A stretch of DNA of 64,000 nucleotides from Enchytraeus crypticus (GCA_905160935.1 CAJHZI010000711.1:754501-818500), one strand, 5' to 3'. Positions 20,109 through 31,815 are shown, numbered from the stretch's first letter. The notes: generated from the sequence alone by a model not told the origin. Program-made: numbers and translations.

Positions 20109-20740
20109 GAGTGTCCAATAATAAAGGCGAAGTTAATATCACAATAAATGGTACGAAATTGGAACAGGTAAGGAGTTTCAAATATTTGAGTCATACTATA
20201 ACCGATGATGGGAAATGTGAGACAGAAATATGCAGTAGGATTGCACAAGCAAAAGCGGCCTTTGGTAGTAGAAAAAAACTATTAACAAAAAGTCTAAAGA
20301 AAGACACAAAGACAAAGATAGTGAAAACTTTGGTTTGGACCACGCTATCATATGGATGTGAAAAATGGACCTTAAGAAAGGAAGATATTAGGAAACTGGA
20401 GGCATTGGAAATGTGGATTTGAAGAAGAATTGAGAGGATTAGCTGGACTCAAAAGGTTACAAATGAGGAAGTCCTGGAGAGAGTTGGCACAGATAAACAG
20501 TTGATAAATGTATTAAGAAATAGAAAGAAGAGATGGATAGGACACATTCTAAGGGGGGAAGGTCTATTAAAAAGGTCATAGAAGGTAGAATGTAAGGAGA
20601 AAGAGACAGGGGCAGGCCGAGATTAGGTATGTTAGATGATTTAAGGACCCACTCATATGTGGAAATGAAGAGGAAGGCGGACGACAGAGAAGAATGGAGG
20701 CGTTATGTACCATGGACCTGACAGTAGGCAGTGCACTAAG
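20105..20740 (+). pseudogene. Reverse transcriptase C-terminal part, frame-broken
   Basis: It continues the RT thumb and C-terminal region. A TGA interrupts at about 20420, after LEALEMWI, and matching sequence goes on through RIERISWTQKVTNEEVLERV and RKKRWIGHIL to REEWRRYVPWT. Both breaks are seen directly. Confidence 0.85.
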
Positions 20741-21059
20741 AGAGAGAGATGTTGCAGTTAGATAGTATGTACTTGTTTATCACTCGCACAGAGTAAACTG
20801 TGGACATTTATCACAATGAGGTGAAACTAATGAAGGAAAAAAGGCCCACAGGTGACATAGTCTAGCCTATTGGCTGAACCCTTGAGATACGAGAATTATA
20901 ACCGAAGTAATAGCATCAATTATCTCATTCAATTATCAGTAATTCCAGAAGTAAAAACATCACATGCGTCCTGGATATATTCAATTGGTTTGCGTCCGGA
21001 AGAATAATGATGCCTCTGCGCTTTCTAGAGCATATTGCTTGAAATAGTTTTTAGTAATG

Positions 21060-21275
21060 TTTTAAATGACAGTTGCTGAAGTGCATTAAATTCTGGTGGG
21101 TTCGATTCTCGGCCGAGCTGATCTGAGAATAAAATCTCGGACATTCACAGGACTGTTTGCACGGGAATGGACTAAATTGCCGAATGGTTTTAAAAATGTG
21201 GTATTAAAAGTGATAGATATTAACATGGTTGATCAATTCACTATAGTGTGTGTTATTACTATTATTTTAAAGGCA
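21060..21275 (+). mobile_element. tRNA-derived SINE, family B (second copy)
   Basis: GGTGGGTTCGATTCTCGGCC (B-box), GAGCTGATCTGAGAATAAAA, CTAAATTGCCGAATGGTTTT and AAAAGTGATAGATATTAACA match 3430-3600. The A-box side is decayed. Confidence 0.75.
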
Positions 21276-21504
21276 ACTAAACAATTAATTGGATTAGATT
21301 AGTGAAAACTGTTAGTATATATCGAGGTTTAATTCGGAATAATTGTTGAACTTTATGTATTCTGGACAATAAAATCAGCCGATTAGAACTTTTCGCAGAA
21401 AAAGAGATTTTCCAGTTAGCAGGTGGCTCTGCTGTTTTATTATGATGTAAAGATCACAAACAAGATCTGACAGCCGTCAACAAGAATCAGCTGATAGAGT
21501 CAAT

Positions 21505-21541
21505 CCCTTCATCTCTCTCCCTCTCTCTCTCCCTCTCGCTT

Positions 21542-21620
<79 letters not shown>

Positions 21621-21678
21621 ACTTTCCCCCTCTCTCTCTGTCTGTCTGTCTGTCTCTCTCTTTCTCTCTCTCTCTTTT

Positions 21679-21716
<38 letters not shown>

Positions 21717-21726
21717 TCAATCTCTG

Positions 21727-21795
<69 letters not shown>

Positions 21796-21800
21796 AACAG
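21505..21800. repeat. Long (TC)n/(TCTG)n microsatellite
   Basis: About 300 bp of CT with GTCT interruptions. Confidence 0.95.
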
Positions 21801-22695
21801 TTTTCTCCTCCCAGCCCCCTGGTGTTTAGGACGAGGAACATGGACAGGACGTTAGAATTGTGATGTATCATCTTCGATACTACAGGCAGCTTAGCATCAA
21901 TATTCATGACCGTCAAGTCCCTAACACGCCTCTACTGTTAGACCATTTCACTGTAAAAACGACAAAAACACTGCAGTCTAACGTCACTGGTTGATCTCAT
22001 AGAATTTAGGAGTCGTCAATGAATAGGAAAATCACCTGTGTTACCATAACTTAGGCTACTTGAGGCAAAAGCTCTACATCAAAATATCGAAAACTGTTTT
22101 CTTTCTCAAGAAAAAATGTTCATGCGATAATATTATATTGGTGTCGTTTCAGTGACACTCTAAGAAGAACTAAAACATCAAACGTTTAATGAGTGTGTCG
22201 GGATGTAGCACATTGGGAGGAAAGTAGCGGGAAACCACCTGAGGGTACTAATTGTTGGAATAACGATGGATTACCGTTTGATAAGAAATATGAAAACATC
22301 ACATGTACTGCCAATTTCTTAATACGCGGGTTTTCTGTAATATAGTTTTCACGTTAATTTGTTTACGTAAATATTGTAGTTTATAATTAATTAAAACTAG
22401 AAACCCTAACATGGGTCAATTGACCCAAACGCTACTTTCGAACAGCACTACAATTACACCGTAGTTCTAACAACCATCAAACTTGGTGACTTTTATTTAT
22501 TTAAGACATATTACATGAACAATATATAATTATCATTGAATCACCACCCATTCCATCACACGAACCGCGTATACCTAGAATGCCTAAAGTGGGTCAATTG
22601 ACCCAATGTTGCCAGTCAGTATACTTTCTTCAAACACTGAACTAATAAGGAACAGTTTCTATTGACATGACCCTAGCGGCCATGCACCTTAATCC

Positions 22696-22789
22696 AAAAT
22701 AATGTTTTTAAATTATTGTCAATATTTTTCACTAAAAAAATTGTTATTTTTGTGAAAAATATTGACAATAATTTAAAAAGCATTATTTT
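22696..22789. repeat. Long inverted repeat (hairpin) inside the piggyBac relic
   Basis: Arms of 37-38 bp (22696-22732 and 22752-22789) differ only by one extra base in the right arm, around a 19-nt loop. The arm core is AAATTATTGTCAATATTTTT. Confidence 0.92.
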
Positions 22790-23059
22790 TAAAATTCAGT
22801 GTTTTGACTCCGTATCAACATTGACCCCTAGGGCTAAACTAATATAGTTCTTCATGAACTACGATGTTCACTTGGAGCCTTCACTGTCACAAATATCGAA
22901 GATATTCACAGAGACTATAGACCATAGACCAAACATTGACCAAGGAATGCCTCGAGTTCGGTTTCTGTTAGATCCCAGGTAGCATCTGTCAAACGAGCGT
23001 ACGCCTATTCAACGGTACATCGTCTGATCTGGCGTATCATACCCTCGTCCACAATTCTA

Positions 23060-23583
23060 CTAAAGGCTTCCAGAGGAGTTGATATGACTCGTGGGTACCC
23101 CGTGATACCAGTCTTTTATTTCAAAATATTCTACTTCTGAAGTTTGCCAGCAAATTGCTTGATCTGTAATAATGATCCAAGGCGTACTGTCCTTGCTGTG
23201 CACAAATGTGGTGTTATCACTGCAGTCCCCTTGAACAACCTCCACATCACCAGAACTGCCTGAATTACTACCCGAAGCCACGTGAGTTTCAACAGCATTA
23301 TCATGATTTTCAACATCATCATCATCGCCACTAGTATTATTATCATTATCGCTGTTTTAAATATCTGAATCTTCGTAACTGAAATCAGAATCTAGTTCAA
23401 TATCAGAGTTTGATTTATCACTAGCTGCATCTGAACTACCCGATTCACACTCTCATCCTCCAATACGTTCTGCAGTTTTGCTAGAGCCTGCTGTGCAGTC
23501 AAACGCCTGGGGCATTGTGATGAAGTGCTGCGTTGCCCAATAGGGCACGGCTGACTAATGGGATAATTTAAGAAATGTAACAA
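23060..23583 (-). pseudogene. Transposase N-terminal remnant (PGBD-like)
   Basis: The minus strand shows RRLTAQQALAKLQNVLEDES, then Asp/Ser-rich low complexity and WYHGVPTSHINSS in broken frames. A basic (T/L)xQQAL-x-LQ start followed by an acidic Ser/Asp stretch is typical of PGBD4-like proteins. The catalytic domain is absent, so no activity is expected. Confidence 0.6.
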
Positions 23584-24445
23584 AGTTGGGATTTTTGACT
23601 AAATTTAGTGATAGGGTAAATTGAAAGGACGAGAAGAATTCTTCTTTCCACTGGTACATTTTGAAAATTTTCCAAATAGATTATACTTCCTCCACTGGTT
23701 TTTTGTTCAATTTGCGTCTTATTTAGGCTAGTATTTGGTTAGGGTTAGACATTTAGAAGTCTAATAGGAAGTTTTAGTAACTTTGTGTATTATTAATTTT
23801 TAATAATAATTGTTAATAATAATTTTTCTTTATTAAGAAAAGTTTTGAATATTTATTTTAGAACTTTACAGTAGACAAGAACAGTAACAAGAGTAGATAA
23901 CATTAAGTATCTCCTACTTTAAGAATTTCTATTAATGCTTATAAAAATGGTTGAGTAAAATAACCGATAATTCATACGAAATACATGTTGTGTCCATTGA
24001 CCCACTTCAGGGTTTCTAGGTATAATGAAATCTTCGGGTTTCTAGTGTTAAATTTCTAAAATATGGTGAAATATTGTATGATGTATACGCTAAGCAGTTG
24101 GTGTCCTGCTCGATAACTTTAGGGTTCCTCAGGAAGCCACAAACCATTGTTCACTCTCTCAGTATATTTTATATTGTTATGTTATTTTGTAAAGTGTGGT
24201 GGTTTGAAATAAATAAATCAATCAATCAAAAAATACTAGAGCTATACTACACCTGCAAAACTAAACGATCACTTTTATCAGTGCTATGTACAAGTATGAT
24301 GAATACTAGTGAACGAACTTCAGATATTATGAGCTGTATCAGCTCGATTTCAAAACCTGCTTCCGTTGCAGATTGTTTTGAAGTATTAAAGGCTAGCATG
24401 GTTGACTTCTAACATTATGCAGTATTACTACTACCACTTACTAAA

Positions 24446-24550
24446 AGCTGGTAAGGTATACGTTAACGTCAGTTTCCTCACTCGAAAGCAATGTCAGTTA
24501 CGGGAAAGTAAGGATATGAACCCCGCACATAGGCCTACTGATCCGCACAT
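24446..24550 (-). mobile_element. tRNA-derived SINE, family A (diverged)
   Basis: Plus strand GTTAACGTCAGTTTCCTCAC, TCGAAAGCAATGTCAGTTAC, then GATATGAACCCCGCACAT and ACTGATCCGCAC. Confidence 0.7.
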
Positions 24551-24569
24551 ACTTACTAAATATATATCT

Positions 24570-24725
24570 ATCTCTCTTCAGTGCACTGCCAAATGGCATA
24601 TTCAAGGTACATATGCATACTCAAAGTCTGCTTCTCGCTCCATAAGAGCACTCCTTAGATCAACAAGTTAATCCTTTCACAAAGTCTATGCCTTACCCAT
24701 ATCTTATGTAGCCTATGGCTAAAAC
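24570..24725 (-). mobile_element. SINE, family C
   Basis: TCTTCAGTGCACTGCCAAAT, CTCGCTCCATAAGAGCACTC, TTAATCCTTTCACAAAGTCT and CTTATGTAGCCTATGGCT. Confidence 0.8.
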
Positions 24726-24904
24726 GGGAAACAATTAAACATCAGCACACACACAAATCATCTAACAACTAAATATCTATCACGAATTATTACTATTCCT
24801 CAATAGGCCTATTACTATTACAGTTTCTTTATCCGGAACCTCACTCAGGATTTTTTTACAAAGGATACACACGTCACATGGACTCGACAAATGCACGTGG
24901 ACTT

Positions 24905-24990
24905 GTGTCCCGGGGCGGAAGTAATCCCGGTCCAGCTATAAAACACTGGAGCGCTCCGGTAGCCTCCAGATAGCATCTCTCAATTAGCCT
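24905..24990 (+). promoter_or_regulatory. Possible TATA-containing promoter-like patch
   Basis: A GC-rich GGGGCGG (24912-24918) is followed by TATAAAA (24937-24943) and a pyrimidine-rich TCTCAATTAGCC about 35-45 bp further. No open frame follows, so this may be chance in a GC-rich island. Confidence 0.2.
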
Positions 24991-25204
24991 ACTGTAGAGA
25001 GCTGGCTGTAAATCTAAGAGCTATCTCAAGTGGACTGAATCCACACGACTGGAGCGACATTTCCATGTGAAGTCACCAGCGAGATTTAAAAGCATTTTTA
25101 TATCTGGTTGCTGTCTTAATAAGGCGTCAAGGTGTCACGTCTATCGATGAGGTTTATAGGTCAGTCAATATATCATTTGTTAATCAGTCTATCACATATT
25201 CTGA

Positions 25205-25285
<81 letters not shown>
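25205..25285. repeat. (CA)n-(TA)n compound microsatellite
   Basis: A CA tract running into a TA tract. Confidence 0.95.
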
Positions 25286-25288
<3 letters not shown>

Positions 25289-25311
25289 TGTTAGTCAGAT
25301 GACTTATTATT

Positions 25312-25515
25312 TATGATTGCGTTCTGATGACAGAGAGGCGTTAGAACTCATTTATATGTGCGTTCTGGTGAAAGAGAAACATTAGAACTCATTTGTAATT
25401 GCGTTCCGATGACAGAGAGGCGTCGGAACTCATTTATGATTGCGTTCTGAAGACAGAGAGGAGTTAGAACTCATTTATTGATGCGTTCAGATGATAGAGA
25501 AGCATTATAACTCTC
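25312..25515. repeat. ~57-60-bp tandem repeat
   Basis: About four copies of TTGCGTTCTGATGACAGAGA, GGCGTTAGAACTCATTTAT with variants. Confidence 0.85.
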
Positions 25516-25599
25516 ACTTAGTTGTATGTTCCGCCTGAGACGTTCCTAACAGAGCCGTTAGATAAGGAACCGGACGCTAAATCAAGCAATGGTCTATAC

Positions 25600-25675
25600 T
25601 TACATCACGCACACAAACACACGCACATACATACATATTATTCACGAGGCAGTGAAGGCACAAGCTATGCTCTAT

Positions 25676-25709
<34 letters not shown>

Positions 25710-25815
25710 CAATGACAAGGCAGTGAAGGCACAAGCTATGCTCTATACACACACACACACACACACACATCAATGACAAGGCAGTGAAGGCACAAGCTAT
25801 GTTCTATACATACAA
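25600..25815. repeat. (CA)n tracts inside a longer tandem repeat
   Basis: GGCAGTGAAGGCACAAGCTA, TGCTCTATACATAC recurs three times, alternating with CA tracts of different length. Confidence 0.85.
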
Positions 25816-25966
25816 CAAGCACTACGTCAGAACAGACTTCAACAGAGCGACAGGGTGATAGCGCTTTAATATTTCCAGGTCAAAGTTAATGTTGACAGTT
25901 CCATGACAAGCAGGCACTCCCCAGGGTTCTATCAGTGTGTCACATCCGAGATGTAGTCCTGACAGT

Positions 25967-25967
<1 letters not shown>

Positions 25968-26008
<41 letters not shown>

Positions 26009-26225
26009 GACATACAGACAGACTGTGTATGTTTGCTCATGATTGTGGGATGTCAACTAGATAGGATTTATTTATCCTCTTTGATGACCCGTTTGTATGT
26101 GCAATTTTGTATTACTTGCTTTGATGATAATGCCATTAAACAGAGTTAAACATAGACAGACAGACAGGTAGACAGACAGAGAGGCAGACAGGCAGATAGG
26201 CAGACAGACAGACAGACAGAAGGAC
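25968..26225. repeat. Two (GACA)n microsatellites
   Basis: GACA tracts at about 25968-26022 and 26154-26222. Confidence 0.9.
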
Positions 26226-26924
26226 AAACAGAGAAACTGGAGTGGTATAGAATGAAAGCCATAGACAGAGTGAGACTGATACATATAACAGTGTCACGTG
26301 AAAGTTTTTTTTAAAATTTAAATTTTAAGCAGTATGAGAATGTCAGTCTTTCAGAGCGATGGAGCTATGGGATACGGTGGTGGTTTGATGTCGAACTCTA
26401 TCAAATTCTTATCGAAAATTACTGTAAAGGCGATCGCTTGCTGACTCTAACACCTTCAAACGGCGTCAAATCGCAGAAGATGACCTGTCAAATGAAAGAC
26501 CTGAGGGGGCTTGATATATGCCTCTGATATATTTCAAGTTTTGCTTGTGCGTTTAAAACTGCGAAGAGACAGTGAGAGAAAAAGAACCGGAGAGCGCGAA
26601 AGAGAAAGAATGAGAGAATTGGGATTCCTTCCAGCAATATTTTAAAGTGATTTAATATCATATTCACGTAATCTTCAATTCATATAAGAGCAGTTGCTGC
26701 AAATACTTTCAATGAGCATGCGAAATATTGAATTTGTTTCCATTTCTTCTTTATACATGAATAACTTCATGTAGCTCAATTAACGCTCACAACAAACATA
26801 AGTCATTGCTCGTCGGAAGGTAATAGCCTAACCGGAAGTACAATGCCATTGGTCTAGATCCCCATCACCTCTACGCCGGCTATTCTATCTCACTTTACTT
26901 CTCTCAGACTCAATCTCGTCAGTG

Positions 26925-27875
26925 GCGAATCCTTCCATTATCTTCCATCCACTATACTGTGTCTCCCATCATCTCCCATCTACTCACTATCTCTTCCATT
27001 ATCTGCCATCCACTCACTATCTATTCCATTATCTTCCATCCACTCACTATCCTTCCATTATCTTCCACCCACTTACTATCTATTCCATTATCTTCCATCC
27101 ACTTACTATCTGTTCCATTATCTTCAATCCACTCACTATCTATTCAATTATCTTCCATCCACTTACTATCTCTTCCATTATTTTCCATCCACTTACTATC
27201 TATTCCATTATCTTCCATCCACGCACTATCTCTTCTATTATCTTCCATCCACTTACTATATCTTCCATTATCTTCCATCCACTTACTAACTATATCTTTC
27301 ATTATCTTCCATTCACTTACTATATCTCCCATTATCTTCCATCCACTCACTATCACTTCTATTATCTTCTATCTACTTACAATCTCTTACATTATTTTCC
27401 ATCCGTTCACTATCTCTTCCATTTTCTTCCATCCACTCACTATCTCTTCAATTATCTTCCATCCACTCACTATCTCTTCCATCATCTTCCATCCAGTCAC
27501 TGTCTCTTCTATTATCTTCCATCCACTCACTATCTCTTCCATTATCTCCCATCCACTTACAATCTCTTCCATTATCTTCCATCCACTTACTAACTATATC
27601 TCCCATTATCTTCCATCCACTCACTATCACTTCTATTATCTTCTATCCACTTACAATCTCTTACATTATCTTCCATCTACTTACTATATTTTCCATTATC
27701 TTCCATCCACTTACTAACTTACTATCTATTCCATTATCTTCCATTCACTTACTATATCTTCCATTATCTTCTATCCACTCACTATCTCTCCCATCATCTT
27801 CCATCCACTCACTATCTCTTCCATTATCTTCCATCCATTCACTATCTCTTACATTATCTTCCATCCACTCTAGAT
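26925..27875. repeat. ~30-bp minisatellite, about 31 copies
   Basis: Variants of CCATTATCTTCCATCCACTT, ACTATCTATT across nearly 950 bp. Long frames on both strands are artefacts of the period. Confidence 0.95.
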
Positions 27876-29417
27876 CTTCACAATCATTGCATTGCATAGC
27901 CAATACAAACTGTATTGGTTTATATTTTGTTTTGGTCTTTTCTTACGCAGACTTGCCCTTTTTGTGCGAACAATCCTGTGTTTGTGAATTATCTTCGGTA
28001 GAAAAAGCCGACGGTAAATAATCATTTATATATTGAGTGAAATAATTAAGAACATATTATAAGAACGATTACTTATAAGATTTCCTGATTACTTATTCTA
28101 CACAGACTGGTTGAATGAAAATATGTATACACATCGCCTTCGATGTTGTTCAGTCTATCTACGGAATAATATCACAATCCAGGCACTAATCTAGGGTCTT
28201 AGAAAAAATCTTTAGTCTCTTCTCCATACCTTGAATAAATTAACACGGAATTTCGCATTCTCTTATCACACACATGGAACATAAATCATATCCACTGTAT
28301 GTCTTAGTAGCGGCATCGTTCAAATATCGCTAACATAAAAACAACTTTTTTAAAATTTTGAAGATATATTGATTGATTGTTTGATTGATTGATTTCAAGC
28401 AAAGACACACCCGGTTTCCATAGTACTGGAGGATTCTCATTCTTAAACTGTTTCTTGCACCCACTGACCTTAGAGCATCAGGACCTGAGCTAAATTCAAT
28501 CAGAAATCTAATTCTCTTCCGGTGCTTCGCGATTTAGAATTTTTCAATTTCGTTATCGTCCGGTGCTTTATGTCTGGCAACATTTTCACCGAGGAGGAGG
28601 ATTTAGGGATTTAGAACAGAAAGGACTCAATAATGCAGCTTAAGCTGAAAAAAGTTAACGAAGTCCGTGAAATTTAATTTTACTTTAGGGAATCAACCGA
28701 GGATAAATACTAACAAAGATGTAGCTTACGATACAGTGTCTGTGCTCATGAGAATAGTTAACTAATCAGTAAATAAAAACAGTAGAATTTCAGAGCAGAT
28801 ACCACAGGGAAGGCAATGTAAAATCACTTAAGAATCAATGCTTTGTGAACTAAAGGCTACAATGAAACGTTTGGTGTAGGTATAGCATATGGATGCCTTC
28901 ACAAGTCTCAGTATCGAACCCTGTTAAAATGTGTGGTTTTATTTTCAGGTAGATATATCACAATGATGCAAACGTAGAACTAAAAATCACCTTGACTTTT
29001 GCTGAACGTGTTTAGTGACGATCAAACTAAACCAAAATTAAATTTAAATTAGATTAATTCAATTCTCTGTCTTTGTTGTAGTGAGAACTAACTTTTGAAT
29101 CCAGATCTTCTGATTAACAAACTTGACCATATTCCAATTTACCAATCTAGCGCTCTACGCTAAATCTGCTTCTTTGACCTTGCACAATATTGAGGAGATT
29201 AAACATTGCATAGTTTAGTGCACGTCCGCCATCATCTGCTAAAGTCATCACTAATCCTGATCCTAGTAGCCGCTATTCAAATACCGTCTGAAGATAATTC
29301 GGATGTCAACTGATTATCAGATTTTAGTTTTAGATTTAGTAAATCGGATATCCATTCCGCTTGCACTGGAGATTAGTAGATTGTGCTTACTGCAGATAAA
29401 CTGAAGATGTTTACCGG

Positions 29418-29456
29418 TCAAAGATACTTGCTGATAATATCAGCAAGTATCTTTGA
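29418..29456. repeat. Perfect 18-bp inverted repeat
   Basis: TCAAAGATACTTGCTGAT, a 3-nt spacer, then its exact reverse complement. Confidence 0.95.
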
Positions 29457-29654
29457 ACAAACGTTATAGCCTTACAAGATGAAATAAATGACAATAGCAC
29501 TGGTGGTAATAAAGCAGTTACATTGATATGGTAAGGAAGTATAGCAGAAATTAGGTAATTAATAAATTAATTAATATGCCCGTCCAATTCTGTGTCAAGT
29601 TTTTTAAATGAAAATTACGTAGGAATACTGTTAGGTATTTAAATAGACCATGAT

Positions 29655-29719
29655 GTGTTATATATGCATATATATATATTATATATATATATTATATATA
29701 ATACATATATTATATATAT

Positions 29720-29750
<31 letters not shown>

Positions 29751-29752
29751 AC
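29655..29752. repeat. (AT)n-(GT)n compound microsatellite
   Basis: AT-rich palindromic tract ending in a GT run. Confidence 0.9.
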
Positions 29753-29968
29753 AATATATAAATGATGCAATAAAGAAGAAATTAAAGCTGAAGAAGTCAT
29801 AGACTATTGAATCGACAAGTACGGGAGACTTTGGGTTCAGATATCCATGGTAGATGCTCTAAGATAACGGCGCCAATAGGACGTCACTGAGGAAAAGCTA
29901 AATGAGACGGGGGTTAGAGAAAGATGAGATAATAATTTAGCAGAGATGATAAATGAATCCTGACGTAC

Positions 29969-30154
29969 TGGCTGACCCCGCTTCATGAAAATTCTTATAC
30001 ATCGACTTTTCCTTATCCTGAATGCTACGAAGGAAGGATGGGGGAGGGGGGAGGGTTGACCCTGACTCGGACATTCCAGAGGAAGTGGAGAGGATGGGGA
30101 GAGAGGGATCATCGGTTCCGGAAGCTTTGAATCCCTCTTGACCTACTTGTTCCA
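29969..30154 (-). CDS. Candidate isolated exon, unknown product
   Basis: Acceptor attgtttag and donor CCA/gtacgt enclose 186 bp that are open with protein-like composition: EQVGQEGFKASGTDDPSLPI, then TLPPPPSFLRSIQDKEKSMY. Phase 1 at both ends, so it does not fit directly between the large exon and the zinc-finger exon (both phase 2). It could be an exon of another gene, or chance. Confidence 0.33.
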
Positions 30155-30334
30155 CTAAACAATAGAATCCATAGAAGTTAAGAGCTCTGTTCTGATAAAG
30201 AGATTTGCTTCTTTGTACAGTTTATCTGATTGTGTCAGTTATTTAGGTTACAGTCTAAGTAACGAAACAAAGTAAAAGTTTAATACATTTCTGTTTATAT
30301 CTTTGTTAACTATTAACCGTTATGTTCTTGACTC

Positions 30335-30455
30335 AGTAGCAGGCTCGGTAGAGGTTTAGAGTGCAGCTCAGTAGGCGAGGGTTCGAATCCGGAGCTCTGC
30401 GGTTATTGAGTTCCTTTCGAGGCATTACAATGACGTTAAACTTATTCAGCATAAA
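30335..30455 (+). mobile_element. tRNA-derived SINE, another head type
   Basis: CTCGGTAGAGGTTTAGAG, GCAGCTCAGTAGGCGAGG, B-box GGTTCGAATCC, then TCCTTTCGAGGCATTACAAT and GACGTTAAAC. The head differs from family A but the 3' end is shared. Confidence 0.65.
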
Positions 30456-30477
30456 GACTTGAATAAGAGGAACTGCT

Positions 30478-30605
30478 GGAGCCAGTGGCGAAGTCGGTAA
30501 GATACTCGACCGCGGATCAGTTGATGCGGGTTCAAATCCTGGGCTCGCCCGTCACTGACATCGCTTTCGAGTGAGGAAACTGACGCTAACCTTAGCTTTT
30601 TTGAG
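30478..30605 (+). mobile_element. tRNA-derived SINE, family A (best preserved)
   Basis: GGAGCCAGTGGCGAAGTCGG (A-box), GGTTCAAATCCTGGGCTCGC (B-box), then CACTGACATCGCTTTCGAGT and GAGGAAACTGACGCTAAC. Confidence 0.88.
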
Positions 30606-30789
30606 CGAAAGGTTAATTAAGATAGAAAAAGGTATAGATCTATTTCATCAACCCGAATCTGGTTAAGATGAGATTGAAGGTAAGAAGAAGAAGATGATGA
30701 TAAAGGTATACGTTTGCTCATTTTAGTTATTACCAGATATATGATAATCTAATACTCTGACAATCGATATTCGATAGCTGAGGAAAGCA

Positions 30790-30977
30790 TAGGGGCCCAT
30801 TTCATCATAAGCAGAATCCCCCCAAGATTAATGGTAAATCAAAAGGAATGTAATAGATAATTATAATTTAGAGGTCCACTCATACGTGGATTTGAAGAGG
30901 AAAACGGAACAATGAGATGAGTGGAGGCGTTATATACCATGGACCTTACAGTTGGCAGTGCACTAATAGAGAGAGAG

Positions 30978-31046
<69 letters not shown>
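30790..31046 (+). mobile_element. LINE-related 3' fragment ending in (GA)n and (TA)n
   Basis: GCCCATTTCATCATAAGCAG, CCACTCATACGTGGATTTGA, GTGGAGGCGTTATATACCAT and GGCAGTGCACTAATAGAG, followed by a TA tract to 31046. The same subfamily is at 53715. Confidence 0.82.
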
Positions 31047-31047
<1 letters not shown>

Positions 31048-31429
31048 TTTAATAATGATACCTCTATAATCCTGATTCCTATTCATAATCGTTGGGAAAA
31101 TTGGAGAAAGGTACCAAATTGTAAGTGTTATTAAAGTTTCTAAATTAAACGATAATGCAGTATAGAAAATGTTAACTATGGCTTCCTATTGCTCGTCAGT
31201 AGTAAAGTAATTGTTTATTATATTTACTTATAGTTACTATAATTGCTTATTATAATTACTATATCAAATCATGAAATAACGATCATATTTGCAACGTCAG
31301 TTACCTCTAAATGTGTTATGTCTGGACCGCAGAAAAATAGATCAACCCTTAAACTGCACGTGAAGAAAGAGGCGACTGAGCAAGAACTGAAGATGGAAAC
31401 GGGAAACTAACTCACAAGCCACATAATTT

Positions 31430-31600
31430 CAGTTCTATGGGCTACATTATGGTACGGATAATTGTATTCGTTTGCGAAGGGATTAACTCGTTAATCGATG
31501 GATTGCTCTTTATGGAGCGCCAAAGCGCAATGTTAGTAGGAATAGGTAACTTGAACCTGCCACTTGATAGAACTTTAGAGAGAGAGCGAAAGAGAGGGAT
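31430..31600 (+). mobile_element. SINE, family C (diverged)
   Basis: AAGGGATTAACTCGTTAATC, GCTCTTTATGGAGCGCCAAA, ACTTGAACCTGCCACTTGAT and AGAGAGAGAG. Confidence 0.7.
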
Positions 31601-31709
31601 ATATACCATTTTTGATCGCCGGACCGGCTTTCTTTTAGGACCTTATTTCTCCTCAGCACATTTCTTTTCAGATTGGTATGGGTGAATTGATCTGTAGTGA
31701 TGTGTGATG

Positions 31710-31772
31710 TGGGGGCGTCCCTGGCATTATCCTTGGATGAGGAAACGGACGTTAAACCTTTATTATTATTAC

Positions 31773-31812
<40 letters not shown>
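31710..31812 (+). mobile_element. SINE 3' domain with (TTATTA)n/(TA)n tail
   Basis: GGCGTCCCTGGCATTATCCT, TGGATGAGGAAACGGACGTT, AAACCTTTATTATTATT, then (TA)n. Confidence 0.75.

Positions 31813-31815
<3 letters not shown>

Larger units (their letters stand above)
19652..20748 (+). mobile_element. 5'-truncated non-LTR retrotransposon (LINE) with reverse-transcriptase remnant
   Basis: The 1.1-kb insert is flanked by the 13-bp direct repeat ATGTTGCAGTTAG at 19639-19651 and 20749-20761. It encodes the C-terminal half of a reverse transcriptase. Motif A is FVDFEKAFDRIDW, motif B RQGCRISPLLFNIY and motif C FADDQGMV; then come FKYLSHTITDDGK and the C-terminal WTLRKEDIRKLEALEMW and RGRPRLGMLDDL. The frame breaks near 20105 and stops near 20420, so the copy is dead. 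The 3' end is GCAGTGCACTAAGAGAGAGA. The RT resembles endonuclease-RT elements common in invertebrates (RTE-like); the clade is not certain. Confidence 0.92.
22391..24051 (-). mobile_element. piggyBac-type DNA transposon relic
   Basis: TTAA lies at 22391-22394 and 24048-24051. Inside each is a matching inverted terminus: left ACTAGAAACCC, right (reverse complement) CACTAGAAACCC. Each end also carries a second block with TGGGTCAATTGACCCA or a close variant (at 22411 and 22592; near 23990-24010 reversed). TTAA targets and sub-terminal repeats are piggyBac hallmarks. The 1.66-kb interior holds only an N-terminal transposase-like remnant on the minus strand and a long hairpin. Confidence 0.8.

Noticed and set aside
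26922-27717. Open frames over 200 codons on both strands
   Set aside because: By-product of the ~30-bp minisatellite; no start context or domain.
30478-30605. Possible true tRNA gene because of intact A and B boxes
   Set aside because: The segment does not fold into a cloverleaf by eye and is repeated with a fixed non-tRNA 3' end; it is a SINE.
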